A DNA stretch of 64,000 nt from Dendrophyllia cribrosa (taxonomy: Eukaryota > Cnidaria > Anthozoa > Scleractinia > Dendrophylliidae): assembly GCA_024195265.1 (NCBI GenBank), contig JAJLRJ010000005.1, positions 15,796,036-15,860,035 of the forward strand, given 5' to 3'. The position numbers and the translations under genes are program-made. The notes beneath the pieces were generated by a model. It saw only the letters and a program-made list of their open reading frames with translations. It did no database searches and had not been told where the DNA came from. Below are positions 44,532 to 64,000 of the stretch, one piece after another (within the stretch, counting starts at the first letter, position 1; the number at the start of each line of letters is the position of its first letter).

Positions 44532-45639
44532 AACTGGCTAAAACAAGTTTCACTTTGAAATACATTAAGAAACAAAACTGAACCATTGGAAAGTCATTTT
44601 ATTTCAATTTAATGGCAATTAATCAAGTCACAGTACTATGTACTGCTCGATAGCTTTAATTTGAATGAAATATATAAGATTTCATTTACGCATTCAAAAG
44701 ATAGGAGTCGCGATTGACTAATTATGCGACTCTGACAACGTATTCGTTCCACGGACGCGATACAAGGAATCGCTGTCAGTGTGTTTTGGACTGGCGTTGA
44801 CTTTGAATTAATTCAAAGTAGATTATACTGACCGTCTATGACTAGGTTTTAATGTACTTTAAATTTCTTGGATTTTTCAACAATAAGTTGTATTTTATGA
44901 AATAAATGATGAATTGACGGAACTACGCTTCAAAAGAGGGGGAGCGCGCCCTTGGCAATAGAAAGCGAGACAAATTATCTTATTTTTTTATGTAAATTAT
45001 CCAGTTCTCATCAATTTTGTTGAATTTTCAAAATAATTAATAATGGTTTATTCAGTTTTAAATGGGAAGATATTTACTATCTACAATCCATTTCCGCGGA
45101 CCTGAGATAAAATATCTCGGGAGAACTGAGAAAAATAATGGATAATTGAATTTCACCTGTACATACGTATACATTTAATGAGAAGATACTTTTTGACTGA
45201 ATCTAATATTTCGCCTCTTGGCTGGCTTAAGCTCGGTTCACTCTTGTACGATAAGCACAAGCACAAGCCCAAGCATAAGCACACGTACAAGAAAAATTGC
45301 GTGAACCGGCGTGAGATAAACACAATAACAAACATTTCCCTTTTTTTAATTCTTGTGCTTGTGCTTCACGACTAGTGAGAACAGGCGTGGACTCGCTTGC
45401 ATTTCACACTGGCGGAAATTAACCGTCGTTTCACCAAAAATGACAACATTGCATGGCGCACTTACGTACGTCGCTTTTGCTTACGCTTATCGCACAAGTG
45501 AAAGGGTAGCTTTACGGTCAATTCGCGTTACGATATAAAAATCAGTGGGCCTGGGTTAGGACAAGCATATTTGCTGTATAACTTGGTTGTCCATCGTTTC
45601 ATAATCGGTCTTTCTAGTATGCAAAACAAAGAATAAATT
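44532..45639. other. Intergenic, nothing coding seen
   Basis: The GPCR 3' UTR probably ends near 44920. A 28772-family MITE fragment lies at 44640-44705. Around 45247-45365 CACAAGCACAAG and CTTGTGCTTGTGC form an inverted pair. Confidence 0.5.
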
Positions 45640-45900
45640 AAAACGACATACTAACATCTTGGTGTTCTCGACTGTATGAATCTTAGGGTGTAGGTAGTTA
45701 GTCTGTGATTCCAATGAGTAAAGATCGCTGGGTTTGGGTAAAGACTAAAAGCTGGGTTAGCTTCTAAGAAGCTGTGGTGCTGCGTCGGTGGAGGGAGTGA
45801 AACGGCGAATTCGCTCTGACGAAGGACTAGCGCTCGAAACATCAGCTTTTGAATCGCTCTACGGTTGCCAATTTACCTTATGAACTCAGTTGATAAAACC
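45640..45900 (+). mobile_element. Penelope-like element terminal fragment with hammerhead ribozyme core
   Basis: At 45816 CTGACGA is followed by a short stem II (GGAC...GCTC) and GAAAC at 45836, then ATC (45841-45843) and AGC, with GCT immediately before the core pairing as stem I. This is the minimal type I hammerhead arrangement known from Penelope-like retroelements. The G expected in the stem III GTC is an A here, so activity is doubtful. The following GGTTGCCAATTTACCTTATG recurs at 62797. No reverse transcriptase nearby. Confidence 0.6.
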
Positions 45901-46567
45901 AGTTTTTCTTTTTTCGAAAAAAGACCGCTCAGTTCCTCATGGCAAAAAATTGGATGACATTTGCCTCTATTTTTTTAGCTCGTCCCCAGACCCCAATTTG
46001 ACCCTTAAAATTACAGCGAAAACGCCATTTTTTGAAGGGAAAATCAAAATTTTGCCCATTTATGAATTACTTTTCGGAAATCCACACTCGGATTCCAGCA
46101 ATTTGGTTATTATTCTATCTGAAAACGTTAAAATATTTTAATAACTTAAAAAAAGTCCCGTCATTTTGACCTTGAAGAAACCAATGTCAACGTAAAGGCT
46201 TATATGGAGTTCAACCGCGCGGTCATGGCTTTTAGCGGTATAACTCATTTTAATAGGCGTAATGTCAACATCCACACTCGGCTTTGAAGAGACTGGGATC
46301 TCGTTTACATTTTGGTGGGAAATATGATTTAGTTGGAGCGAAAAAAATCCCGTCATTTTGCCGTTTTTTCAGTGCAATATGCTTCGACTGAGCCCATTTT
46401 GGCTTCTATTGGTAACTTGCGCGGACTAGCGTCCAGGCCGTTCGAGCTCAACTGCGCATGGGCAATAGTTCATTTTAGTAACGCGCACGCCCGGAGCAAA
46501 TGTCTCCTTTCAGGGGGCAATTTTTTGGTATGGTGCCAGGACCGCGTTTTTTCTCAACAAAGTTTTG

Positions 46568-46901
46568 TACGGGGATGCTCCGCCCCGAGGCCCAAACCCT
46601 TACCCTTTCATATACCCGTTTTTGACAGAAAAGGTACCCCTTTCGTATACCTTTCATTGAAAATGGTACCCCTTTCATATAGCTATTACGTGCGTCTGTT
46701 TGATATATTTTGAAAGGCCCTTTTTATAATACTTAAATGGCAATTTTCCCTGCCTTTTTTATGCTTCAACTCGTGTTTTCGCTACCATTTCCTATTCTTC
46801 GTAAAATCCCTACCCTTTCACATACTTCAACTCGTGAAATCCCGACCCTCATATACCTCCAGCCTCAAAAAGGTACCCCTTTTGGGCGGAGCATCCCCGT
46901 A
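46568..46901. mobile_element. 334-bp MITE, TACGGGGATGCTCCGCCC ends
   Basis: Perfect 18-bp inverted ends TACGGGGATGCTCCGCCC and GGGCGGAGCATCCCCGTA. The interior repeats GGTACCCCTTTC and CCCTTTCATATAC in both orientations. No ORF. Confidence 0.85.
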
Positions 46902-47430
46902 TAGCCCATTATAGAGAGTACCCCCGCCCCCCCACCGGGGTTCAATTCAGGTGACGTCTGGCTCGAGTATCTTTACATAGAGATCCAGCAAAACCGAACC
47001 AGTGCATTTTATTTACGCGTTATGTGGACCTCTGCATTCAAACGCTTCTAGAATTTGAGGTTTCGTGGCACCTTTTGTGCATTGAATTCAGTGAGTGCAG
47101 CAGTATTTCTTGGAGACAATCCTGGGGGTGAGGCATTTGCCGTCCTCGATGTGCCTCACCGCGGGGCATTTACACAGCTTAAGTGTCTCCACTCTGGGGA
47201 ATTTAATATTTAAATGCCCGGGTGTTAGCCCGGAGGGAGATGGGCACGGGTGGAATTGATTGATGCATTAGATCGGAAAGCAACAACTGCACTGGATTCA
47301 AGAATAACAAGAGTCAGGAGCCGATTATCCTGCAAGAGTGCAACAACATAAAAGGCATACTAGTTGATTTTGAAGCTTGCTTATCGCCAAAGTTTGGTGA
47401 CATCGACATGGTCATTTCTAGTGGAGTATA
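46902..47430. other. Intergenic, unassigned GC-rich patch
   Basis: A 47110-47250 patch with TGAGGCATTTGCCGTCC, GTGCCTCACCGCGGGGCATT and AATGCCCGGGTGTTAGCCCG forms short inverted pairs and may be part of an unrecognised repeat. No gene seen. Confidence 0.4.
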
Positions 47431-47986
47431 GAGTGTTTTCACATGACGTCATAAAAATTAAAAAAACTAAAGTATACATCCTGCAAAGCTGTTTCTAACA
47501 TGGTATGTGGATACCAGTGTTATAATCTTTCACAAAAAGTTTCAGGTTTTAACGATGTTTCGTTTTCGATTTAAAAAGGTTGTAAATGTGTCACACAATT
47601 CGTCACGCTTTTTCAGATAAGCCGTGAAAATAAACAAAATTGAACTAATTGAAAGTTATTAATTAATTATAGATGCTTATAAGCCGATTTCATGCCTCTT
47701 ATAGTAAATACAATATTTTGTGATGAGATTTTCGTTGTTATTAAGACTTTAAAGTCTTTAAATTTTTGACCGCCATGTTGGTGTCCCTAAGTGGGACACC
47801 AAATAGCCGCTCCATACATTTCTTACTAAAAATGTCTATACTCATTCGCCTATAACTCTTGAATGAAATGCTCTTGCAGTTCAAAATTTGGCCCAGATGT
47901 GTAGTTTTAAACTCTCTACAATTCCATAAACATTTTAGAATCGAAAACTGCTTCTGAATTTTGATATCACGTCAGTGAAAACACTC
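47431..47986. mobile_element. 556-bp TA-flanked element related in ends to 21611-23118
   Basis: Inverted ends GAGTGTTTTCACATGACGTC and the complement of GACGTGATATCA-type sequence ending GAAAACACTC; TA on both sides. It contains GCCATGTTGGTGTCC, with an adjacent GGACACCAA complement. Shares the TTTTCAC(G)TGACGTCA and CGCCATnTTGGTG motifs with the 1.5 kb element. Confidence 0.75.
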
Positions 47987-48369
47987 TATTAAATTTTTGC
48001 GGAAAATCATGGGATCTTTATGCTCGGAGATTGGCGACTTCCTTTAACTAATAAGTTCGTGTTCCAGTACACCAAATTGAAAATCAATAACAATGTTGTC
48101 CCCTAAACCACCACCAATCCTAACCACCCGTCATGGAACATCACTACACATCATCGCACGTTGCTAGACCTAATCAACTTCCCTAGAAATCATCTAATGG
48201 AACTAGACATCATCCAACATCACTAGGCATCATACAGGATTCCCAAGTTAACGGATACCAGGCTCTTCTCTTCTTTCCTTCCCAGTAGCCCTTGCGGGTC
48301 GTAGTAAATATCTTTTCACTTCCGATTTTCCATCTCTAGCGGTGAATTTTCTTTGAAAACGTGCTGTGA

Positions 48370-57381
<9,012 letters not shown>

Positions 57382-59072
57382 TGTCTGAATGGTATTGTTA
57401 ACAGTGCATTCTGCAGCTCTCCAGTATTGTGTATATGAATTTTATTATTGTATATTTCTTAAGATAATTTGTATTGATAAAACAAAAAAAGAAAACTATT
57501 CTGTAACATACACTGTTTTAAAATGATGCAAAATTAAGATATAGCATCAAAGTCCTGCATTGTTTTGTTTTAAGTGACGTCAGGGTTTTTTGAGAGCCTG
57601 ATGTTAACTTCACTGCACTGGTCAATGATGTGAATTCCAAATTATTTTTATACCAAAAACAAATTATTGAATCAGGTCATAAGGATTGCAAGTATATTTC
57701 GAGTTCCATCAAAGATTGTCAAGTGAAAAGCAATAAGCTACAAAGAGATATAACAACTGCAACTGACATGAGCAGTTTGTATCATCATATTTTTCTCTTG
57801 TGTTCCCTGCTGCTGGGTAAAGGGGTATAGCTTGCAGTCTAAGTCCCAATCGAATGGTGCATGATAGTAAGTTGATAATAGTCAAGGCAGTTCACACTCA
57901 TGCTCCTGTTTGAACACAAACTATAATCAATTGGAACATGTTTAAAATATTTATGATAGTTGATGATAGTTTTGATCATTTGACCAAGTGCATGATAGTT
58001 GATGCTAATTTCTCTACCAGCTGTTGCCTGAGTCGTTAAGTATTGGACTCAGCTGTAGCTCTATCAAAATGGTCACAAAAAGTCCACAGTCTCTGTCGAC
58101 TTTTTGTGTCCATTTTCTGTCAAAGAAAATATCAGCCAACAAGTTGTTTATTTAACATACAATAGTTGCAAGTCAAGTAAGGAGTCGGTGAGTGACTTTG
58201 CTCCTGTGACTTTTGACCAACAATCATCAGCTATTGTGCGCTATTATGCACAGTTTGATTACTTGCATGATAGTTAACGATAGTAGATTGACCAAAACTA
58301 TCACCCCAACTATCAATGGCTATCAAGCACTGTTTGATCAAGCTTAAGTCTTTAGTTAGTAAATTAAATACAGTACTGAAACATGCAATATTTAATTTCA
58401 TGTTTTACTTTAGCAGTTGTTGTTAACTAAAGGTTAAAATTATATTATATTCAAAATATCAATTTAAGCAGTGAGTATTTCAAGTAACTGTTTGCCATTG
58501 AGCTGAATTTTTTTTTTACATCGTTAAAGATTTATAACCAGTAACACAATTCATCCCCACACCACTCCCTAAGTAATTGTGACATTGTCCCAGACTTCAT
58601 TTGTATTGAAAGACTTTCCTTGCATTGTAAAACTAAGAATTTATTTTAACTGAACATTTTAATGGGAAATTAATGGGAAAATGTGGTTAAGCGGTGCTTA
58701 AAATATTCTCACTGAGTTTGGATATCAGGGTTTGGGATTGTTTAGAAAGTTAAATTTAAGTCTTAAGGTTTGTGTACATTTGTTGTTATTTGCTTTATTT
58801 TTGTTCATTAATTTATAAGCTCTGCCAGTAACATTGAAAAACTTATAATTTGTATATATACGTTGCTTTTTTTTCTGTTTACAGTTTGTGAATCACATTC
58901 ATCAGGGGCCGAATTCAATAATTAAAGTCAACAGTCTATTTATTTATATATTTTGTTTTTATAAACTAACATTATATAGTGATATTTTTATTGTTGCATT
59001 TGCCAGTGACACTTAGCTACACTACCACTCTATTCTTGACTCACTCGCTCTTCTAAGTGTTGTTTCCCTCTG
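57382..59072 (+). other. CHIC 3' UTR or spacer with TGATAGT-rich segment
   Basis: No second gene found. 57860-58340 has more than ten scattered copies of GATAGTTGA or its complement, with GTGCATGATAGTT near the left and AACTATCAATGG near the right, suggesting an old foldback element. Confidence 0.45.
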
Positions 59073-59365
59073 ATATAAAAATGAAGGGGGTGCTCGTGGT
59101 ACCGTTTTGGGGTCAAAATTTGTAGATTGGTACCACAAATTAAGGGGGCTGAATTTTAAAATGACAACAGTTAGAATTATCGCAATACCTTTTAGGGGAT
59201 TGAGCCAAAAGGATATGACAAAATATGTCTTGTGTTGTTTAAATACGGGGTGAAAATATATTTGAGCCACGCCTGTCAAACAAGATTCTGGTAACTTTTT
59301 GGGTGTTTTTCAAAAATTTCCGACGAGCACCACCCCCCCCCCCCCCCCCCTCCTTATGTTTATAT
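59073..59365. mobile_element. TIR element, ATATAAAAATGA family (copy 2)
   Basis: Same structure as 38758-39042, including GTAGATTGGTACC and TTGAGCCACGCCTGTCAAAC; here a poly-C run (59332-59351) has expanded beside the right end. Confidence 0.82.
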
Positions 59366-60240
59366 GGGAGTTCCCCCCTCCCCTCCCGGGGTTATTTCAT
59401 TAGATGACCGCTTACCTCGTTAATAATGCTAAAATAGTTTTACTGAGAAAATTTTATAAAGACTACCATTTGCTCCGTTAGTCAGAATTTTTAGGGGGTT
59501 TTGATTTGTCAACGCATAAGATTTAACCTCTCTCTTGTCAATTACTTTTACATCCTAACTTTTTAGATGTTAATGTTCATGAATTTCAATGCTTTTTCAT
59601 TTAGAGTGATTTCATTTAACCCGTGAAAAAAATGATGGAGTAATGCATCTCATAGCTCCATGCGTTTTTTGTTTTATTTTGGTCATAATGTAGTCTAATA
59701 GTTATTGACTATTTCACTTTGTTTCAAGGGTTAAGTAAAATCACTTTAAAATTCTCTCTTCCTGTAAAAGGTTCCATTGTCAGGGCCTTTTTTTAGTTTG
59801 AAAGGAAAGGAAATAGTATTAACAAAGACAACATCGTAAAACTGAGGTTAATTTCTTTTCCCTCGCATAAATCGAGCTTTCTTAGTGTTAAATGCTGCAC
59901 TAGACAAGATTGTTTTCAGACGTCAACAAGAACTTTCATCTCATCAAAGATACACACGTGCTGGCATGTGTCAACCGGTGCAGGCACCAAAAATCAACAA
60001 AACAAGAAACAGTTTAAAATGTTTTTATGTTAAGCTTAAAAGCTTAACTTATTTTATATGATTGAAATTCCATGGTGTTTACGGCTTTGCCTTCTGTACA
60101 ACTTGTTCTTTTGTGTAAGTTTAAATAAAGTGGTAAGAAAATAATGAAATGGTTATTTGCTCTTGTTTGTTTAATAGTTTTGTTGATTATTTATGCTGTG
60201 GTGTCATTTCTGTGAATGCTGTCAGGCATAGTCCAGGGGC
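59366..60240. other. Spacer, no gene seen
   Basis: AT-rich; AATAAA at 60124-60129 could end the CHIC transcript. Confidence 0.45.
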
Positions 60241-60594
60241 ACTCAACATGGACCGTTGGCTGTCCCATTTCAGTCAATCGAGCGGGCGAGCTAATCACAA
60301 AAACACAGTAGGCCTGCACCTCTTCGGAACCTCTAATTTCATTCGACCTGGATGAGGTGCACCTCTATTGTTTATAAGGCTAGGGTCCATTGTTGCGTTG
60401 TTTGTTCTATTGTTTTCTTAGCCAATCCTGTGAAGCGTTACGAAAGGTGCAGGTCTGCCCCAGAAACCAGCTCTGTGAGACCGGAGCGAGCAAACAAGCC
60501 GAGGGGAAACTCTTCCCCAGAGCCCCCCTCGGTTCGAATTGCTTTCGCTCGGATCGCCGATCGCGTATTTGCTCGCCCGCTCGACGATTAGCAT

Positions 60595-60673
60595 GCGAGC
60601 AAGCTCTCGGGCTCGGGTTTGGGGGAGGGGGGAGAAACCAAAGCCGAAACCCCGAGCCCGAGAGCTTGCTCGC
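60595..60673. repeat. 79-bp hairpin with 23-bp GC-rich arms
   Basis: GCGAGCAAGCTCTCGGGCTC at 60595 is the complement of the arm ending at 60673; the loop contains GGGGGAGGGGGG. Adjacent to the fragment shared with 20060-20240. Confidence 0.85.
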
Positions 60674-60704
60674 AGGCCCGGGAGACCGATACGGGTATGT
60701 GCCG

Positions 60705-60910
60705 TCCAACGGGGTCGTGATTTAGGGACTCCTGATCTAGAACGGGGTATCCATTTTAGAGACGTTTCCTAGAACGGGGTGTAATATTTCGAACGCACGA
60801 AAGCTTCAGATTATCACCAGCCATTTATTCTAGAACGGGGTATTAAAAATTGACCTATTTCTAGAACGGGGTATCATTTTGAGTGCAAATTCTTTCTAAA
60901 ACGGGGTCCA
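60705..60910 (+). repeat. Five interspersed CTAGAACGGGGT repeats
   Basis: CTAGAACGGGGT or CTAAAACGGGGT at about 60736, 60769, 60829, 60860 and 60895, separated by 20-60 bases; this resembles the subterminal repeats of a TIR element, with no matching end recognised. Confidence 0.6.
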
Positions 60911-61052
60911 AATTTGGAGACCAGGGTGGCACATACCTACCCAAAATATACCCGAGTATCCCCCCCCTCCCCCCGGGCTCGAAGGCTAGCTCGACTATCC
61001 AGATAGGGACTGCTAGCAGTCTACACTCAACAAGACTGAAATGTTCAGGAAA

Positions 61053-61190
61053 ACGGTTAGAATGGCGTTGTACTGTTTTTCCATATCATCTTAGTGCCTG
61101 TGCCAATGTGTGAAAACTTATACGGTTAGAATGGCGTTGTACTGTTTTTCCATATCATCTTAGTGCCTGTGCCAATGTGTGAAAACTTAT
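61053..61190 (+). repeat. 69-bp perfect tandem duplication
   Basis: Two identical 69-base units beginning ACGGTTAGAATGGCGTTGTA at 61053 and 61122. Upstream GTTCAGGAAAACGGTTAGAA resembles a LINE-type 3' end; identity suggests a recent event or an assembly duplicate. Confidence 0.9.
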
Positions 61191-61701
61191 ACGGTTTGAA
61201 CGTTCTGTTCTTTTAGCTGCATATTTCAGAGGCAGACGTTTTTAGGAAAAGGAATCTTATTCCCAGAATTTATTAGCGCTTCCTCCATTTCAGAAAAATC
61301 CTTGGTGACCTTATGTAAATTATTAGTGCAGTAAACACCCGCATAAAAGAACCTGTGATTTCCTGTTTTATGCAGATGCATTTCTTATATATAGGATGTG
61401 TAGTGAGAAATTAGCCTGGAGAGGTTCTAAGAGGTTCTTAAAATTGTTTCTGGAAATGTTGTACAGTATCTACTGAAAATTTGCTTTAATTAGTGAATGA
61501 TTGACTCTGACAGGTCTAATTATCTTTGATTAATCAAAATACTGCATGAATAAATTAAACCAAATGCATAACAATATGTGTGTAATGGTCCAGCACACAT
61601 ACTTGGATCTGCCCCAATGTTGTCTAATTTTTAGTAATTTTTTGTATAAGAACCTGCTTTATTTGTCAGGCTGAATTGGTTCTTACACATTAGGTACTTT
61701 A

Positions 61702-61981
61702 GAGCAGTTTTCAATTGAATTGAGTGTCGTAAAACCAAAATAATTACTCTGACCAATCACAGCAGTCGTAAACAATCCAATGAACCAATCAGAGCTCGAA
61801 GCAATTACATGTCGGCGGCGCCAAGCGCGGGAAAACGCGTGCGAGCAAGTCACGATTGGTTTTGGTTTTACTTCTGATTGGTCGAGAAAGTGGCGCGAGG
61901 TTTTTTAGCCAATCATAAAGCGTAGCAATGAACAACCAAAGCAATTGTGTAATTACTTTCACACTCAATTGAAAACTGCTC
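61702..61981. mobile_element. MITE, GAGCAGTTTTCAATT family (copy 3, reversed)
   Basis: 280 bases with the family's inverted ends; the core reads in the opposite orientation to 15695 and 17475 (GGCGCCAAGCGCGGGAAAA here). TA is intact on the left, TG on the right. Confidence 0.87.
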
Positions 61982-62111
61982 TGTTGACCAAATTTAAGCC
62001 TGAAGGTTCTTATAAACTGTTTCTTTAATGCGGGTGTTTACTGTACTCAAAACGACCTTTTTTATCCCTCCGAAAATAGAAGGCGTTAAATAAAGAAAAC
62101 GTCAAATTAAT

Positions 62112-62141
62112 TGGATGGATGGATGGATGGATGGATGGATA
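62112..62141 (+). repeat. (GGAT)n microsatellite
   Basis: Seven TGGA units in a row. Confidence 0.95.
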
Positions 62142-62330
62142 ACCTTTATTTTAACACGATACAAAATTTATGGCCCTTCGAACTGCTTTTCAGGCGAGCG
62201 CGAAAATCGACGAGCACGTGACCTTCCCCTCCACTGATGTTGGACCATGTTGTGACAGAAGAAATACAGAAATGAACGTACGACCATATGGCACCCCCCC
62301 CCCCCCCCCCTCCCGACTCACCATATCAAT

Positions 62331-62700
62331 TAGGGTACTTTAGCAACCCCGACGGCAACGCTAAAGAAAACGTCACTGAACTGAGAATTTGCGCTCATTT
62401 AAACTATTCTGAAATTGTTCCAAATTGTTTAATTTGCCTAACTGTACTGGCGTTGTTCAAGAACTCAATTGGTAGGGACGGCTTTCAAGTTCAAATAGAG
62501 CAAGAAAAAACCGTCGTGTGTTAACGTTCTCTAGAAAAACTATAATTTAGTTATTCAGTGACGTTGTTGTTTTGCAAGGAACGGCAAAGAAATGTATGAA
62601 ATGAAAGACGCACGCACGCATTGTTTTTGCTTATAAACCCATTGTTTTGTGCCGCTCTCGTTGCCGTTGCCGTTGCCGTGGTGGTTGCTAAAGTTCCCTA
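62331..62700. mobile_element. MITE, TAGGGTACTTTAGCAACC family (copy 2)
   Basis: Inverted ends TAGGGTACTTTAGCAACC and GGTTGCTAAAGTTCCCTA, with CGACGGCAACG near the left and CGTTGCCGTTGCCG near the right. Copy of 12370-12718. It ends about 300 bases before the HPF1 start codon. Confidence 0.82.
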
Positions 62701-62709
62701 ATGTTCAGT

Positions 62710-62830
62710 GTTACCGTGAGCGTGGATTCGAAACGTCAGCTTTTAAATACATACATTGTTCAAAAAGTTATATACAAAAGTTATAAATCTCTTTCGGTGG
62801 CCAATTTACCTTATCAACTCAGTCACTCCC
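62710..62830 (+). mobile_element. Second Penelope-like terminal fragment (partial hammerhead)
   Basis: CGTGGATTCGAAACGTCAGC is the 3' half of the hammerhead core (GAAAC then the intact GTC cleavage triplet), and GGTGGCCAATTTACCTTATC follows at 62797 as in the 45640 copy. The CTGACGA half is missing or diverged. It lies within the likely HPF1 promoter/5' UTR region. Confidence 0.5.
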
Positions 62831-62995
62831 CCACCGACGCTAACACATGCACATTTACACATCTGCTGTGATGGGTTATGCCTTTTGCAGATCACACAAT
62901 TAGAAGCACCACGTCTACAGATTTATTTGACCGCGAGGGACCTGGGACAAAGTTGTTTCCCGCCAATAGCTCAATGTTTTTCGATACGTTTCAAA

Positions 62996-63348
62996 ATGGC
63001 GGACGAAGTTCACTCGCCCGCAAAGAAGCGAAGAAGGACAGATAAAACAGGCTCAGATCATAAAGACAAGCCTGAATCAAAGCAACAATTGGCAAAGCAA
63101 ACGGGTAAGAGTAAGAAGATAACCTGTATTTGCACGATTCATCGGTCAATAAGCAATTATTCTGCTCCAATTGGTCGAACTTCATAGATCTGACACTGAG
63201 AACAAGTCTGCATTTTTTGCAGCTAATAATGCGCATAATTGCAAAGATATAAAGAACAAGCTGACAGAAACATTCAAAGTTGAACTTCCTCAGGACTTTT
63301 TTGACTTTTGGGAGTTTTGCAAGAACCTAAACAGTGGAAATCCATGTG
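62996..63348 (+). CDS. HPF1: HPF1 histone PARylation factor 1, first two exons (3' partial)
   Basis: HPF1 binds PARP1/PARP2 and completes their active site so that serine residues of histones are ADP-ribosylated during DNA repair. Exon 1 (62996-63104) encodes MADEVHSPAKKRRRTDKTGS and a Lys-rich, disordered, nuclear-localisation-like stretch; exon 2 (63223-63348) encodes DIKNKLTETFKVELPQDFFD then FWEFCKNLNSGNPCG, which matches the start of the conserved HPF1 domain. Both junctions are phase 1 and GT-AG. The donor at 63349 leads into an intron that continues past the window end; the catalytic glutamate region is therefore outside. The start codon is the first ATG with context AAAATGG. Confidence 0.88.
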
Positions 63349-64000
63349 GTAAGTTAGTCTTGTGTTTAAAAAGAGCCAGAACGGCCATGGGATCGATATT
63401 TAAGCTTAATTGATTTAAGGTTATTTAATTAAGCTTAATATACTGTTTTAGTACTATAAATTACTATATAGAATTATATATACTTATTGTTAAATTAAGC
63501 AGGATACCCCCATGTTTGTGTCAATCATGATAGTATAACAAACTTCTTTCGCACCAGCGACTGATTCCACCGTTTATGGATTTTTCTGTGAAACTACAAC
63601 AAGTTGTTTGTCCATTTTGCTTTACACTTAATTCCAGACAAGTTAAGCTGATTTTAAACTAAATTTAACTGACGAGAGAGCATTTTTTTTTCATTGAAGA
63701 ATTCCAATTTGTGTATTTTTCACTCTTTGGAAAACCCGCAGTGCCAAAAGTTTGACAAAACTCACCGCGTTGTGTTACCTATGAGGTGTGGTTACACACA
63801 CCATGGTAAATTGCATTTCCAACGGTAGATGATCCCACAGTGCATCACACTTGGGTTTAGTATACCATGTTAACCAGCACTTACATGCGATTTGTGATTT
63901 GCCGGGGTAAAAAAATGTCACGCAATTCAGTGAATCACTTTTCTTTTGCGGTAACATGTTGATGTCAAACGGAGCATCGTGTGTGGCTCTTGTACCTTGG
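63349..64000 (+). other. HPF1 intron 2, no exon recognised
   Basis: AT-rich sequence up to the window end without an exon that would continue the HPF1 domain. Confidence 0.6.

Overview
This is nuclear DNA from an animal with intron-rich genes and very dense small DNA transposons. Intron style, the repeat families (tRNA-headed SINEs, many TIR elements, a Penelope-like remnant with a hammerhead-ribozyme core) and protein divergence fit an anthozoan cnidarian, most likely a stony coral; species is not determinable by eye. All gene models were assembled by hand from splice sites, phase and protein similarity.

Layout. 261-28640 (+): the 3' 36 exons (917 codons) of an ARAP-family gene, in order PH, ArfGAP, a short ankyrin-like linker, PH, RhoGAP, Ras-association, PH and a basic tail. 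Its 5' part (normally a SAM domain and a first PH) lies outside the window. Its introns are packed with transposons, two minisatellites and long poly-G/poly-C runs. 34290-41120 (-): a complete 8-exon SPATA4-like gene whose exon 3 acceptor region is tandemly multiplied. 43638-44531 (+): an intronless rhodopsin-class GPCR, opsin-like but without the retinal lysine. 48370-57381 (+): a complete 6-exon CHIC1/CHIC2 gene whose third intron holds a 3.5 kb satellite of an 89-bp unit. 62996-64000 (+): the first two exons of HPF1, cut by the window end. The spaces between are repeats and featureless AT-rich DNA.

The genes do not form a pathway: ARAP links phosphoinositides to Arf and Rho GTPases, CHIC is a palmitoylated vesicle/plasma-membrane protein, SPATA4 is a calponin-homology-like ciliary/testis protein, and HPF1 is the PARP1/2 cofactor for serine ADP-ribosylation. 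What links them is position: ARAP2, CHIC2, HPF1 and SPATA4 all map to human chromosome 4, so the window probably preserves a fragment of an old animal linkage group.

The most notable signals are the splice-acceptor duplication in SPATA4, a recurrent pattern of tandem arrays arising inside terminal-inverted-repeat elements (five places), a set of CAGGG-ended elements with exact 5-bp target duplications, transposon-borne ORF relics (THAP-like, hAT dimerisation domain, unknown), and the lysine-less opsin-like receptor. I found no convincing new multi-gene system.
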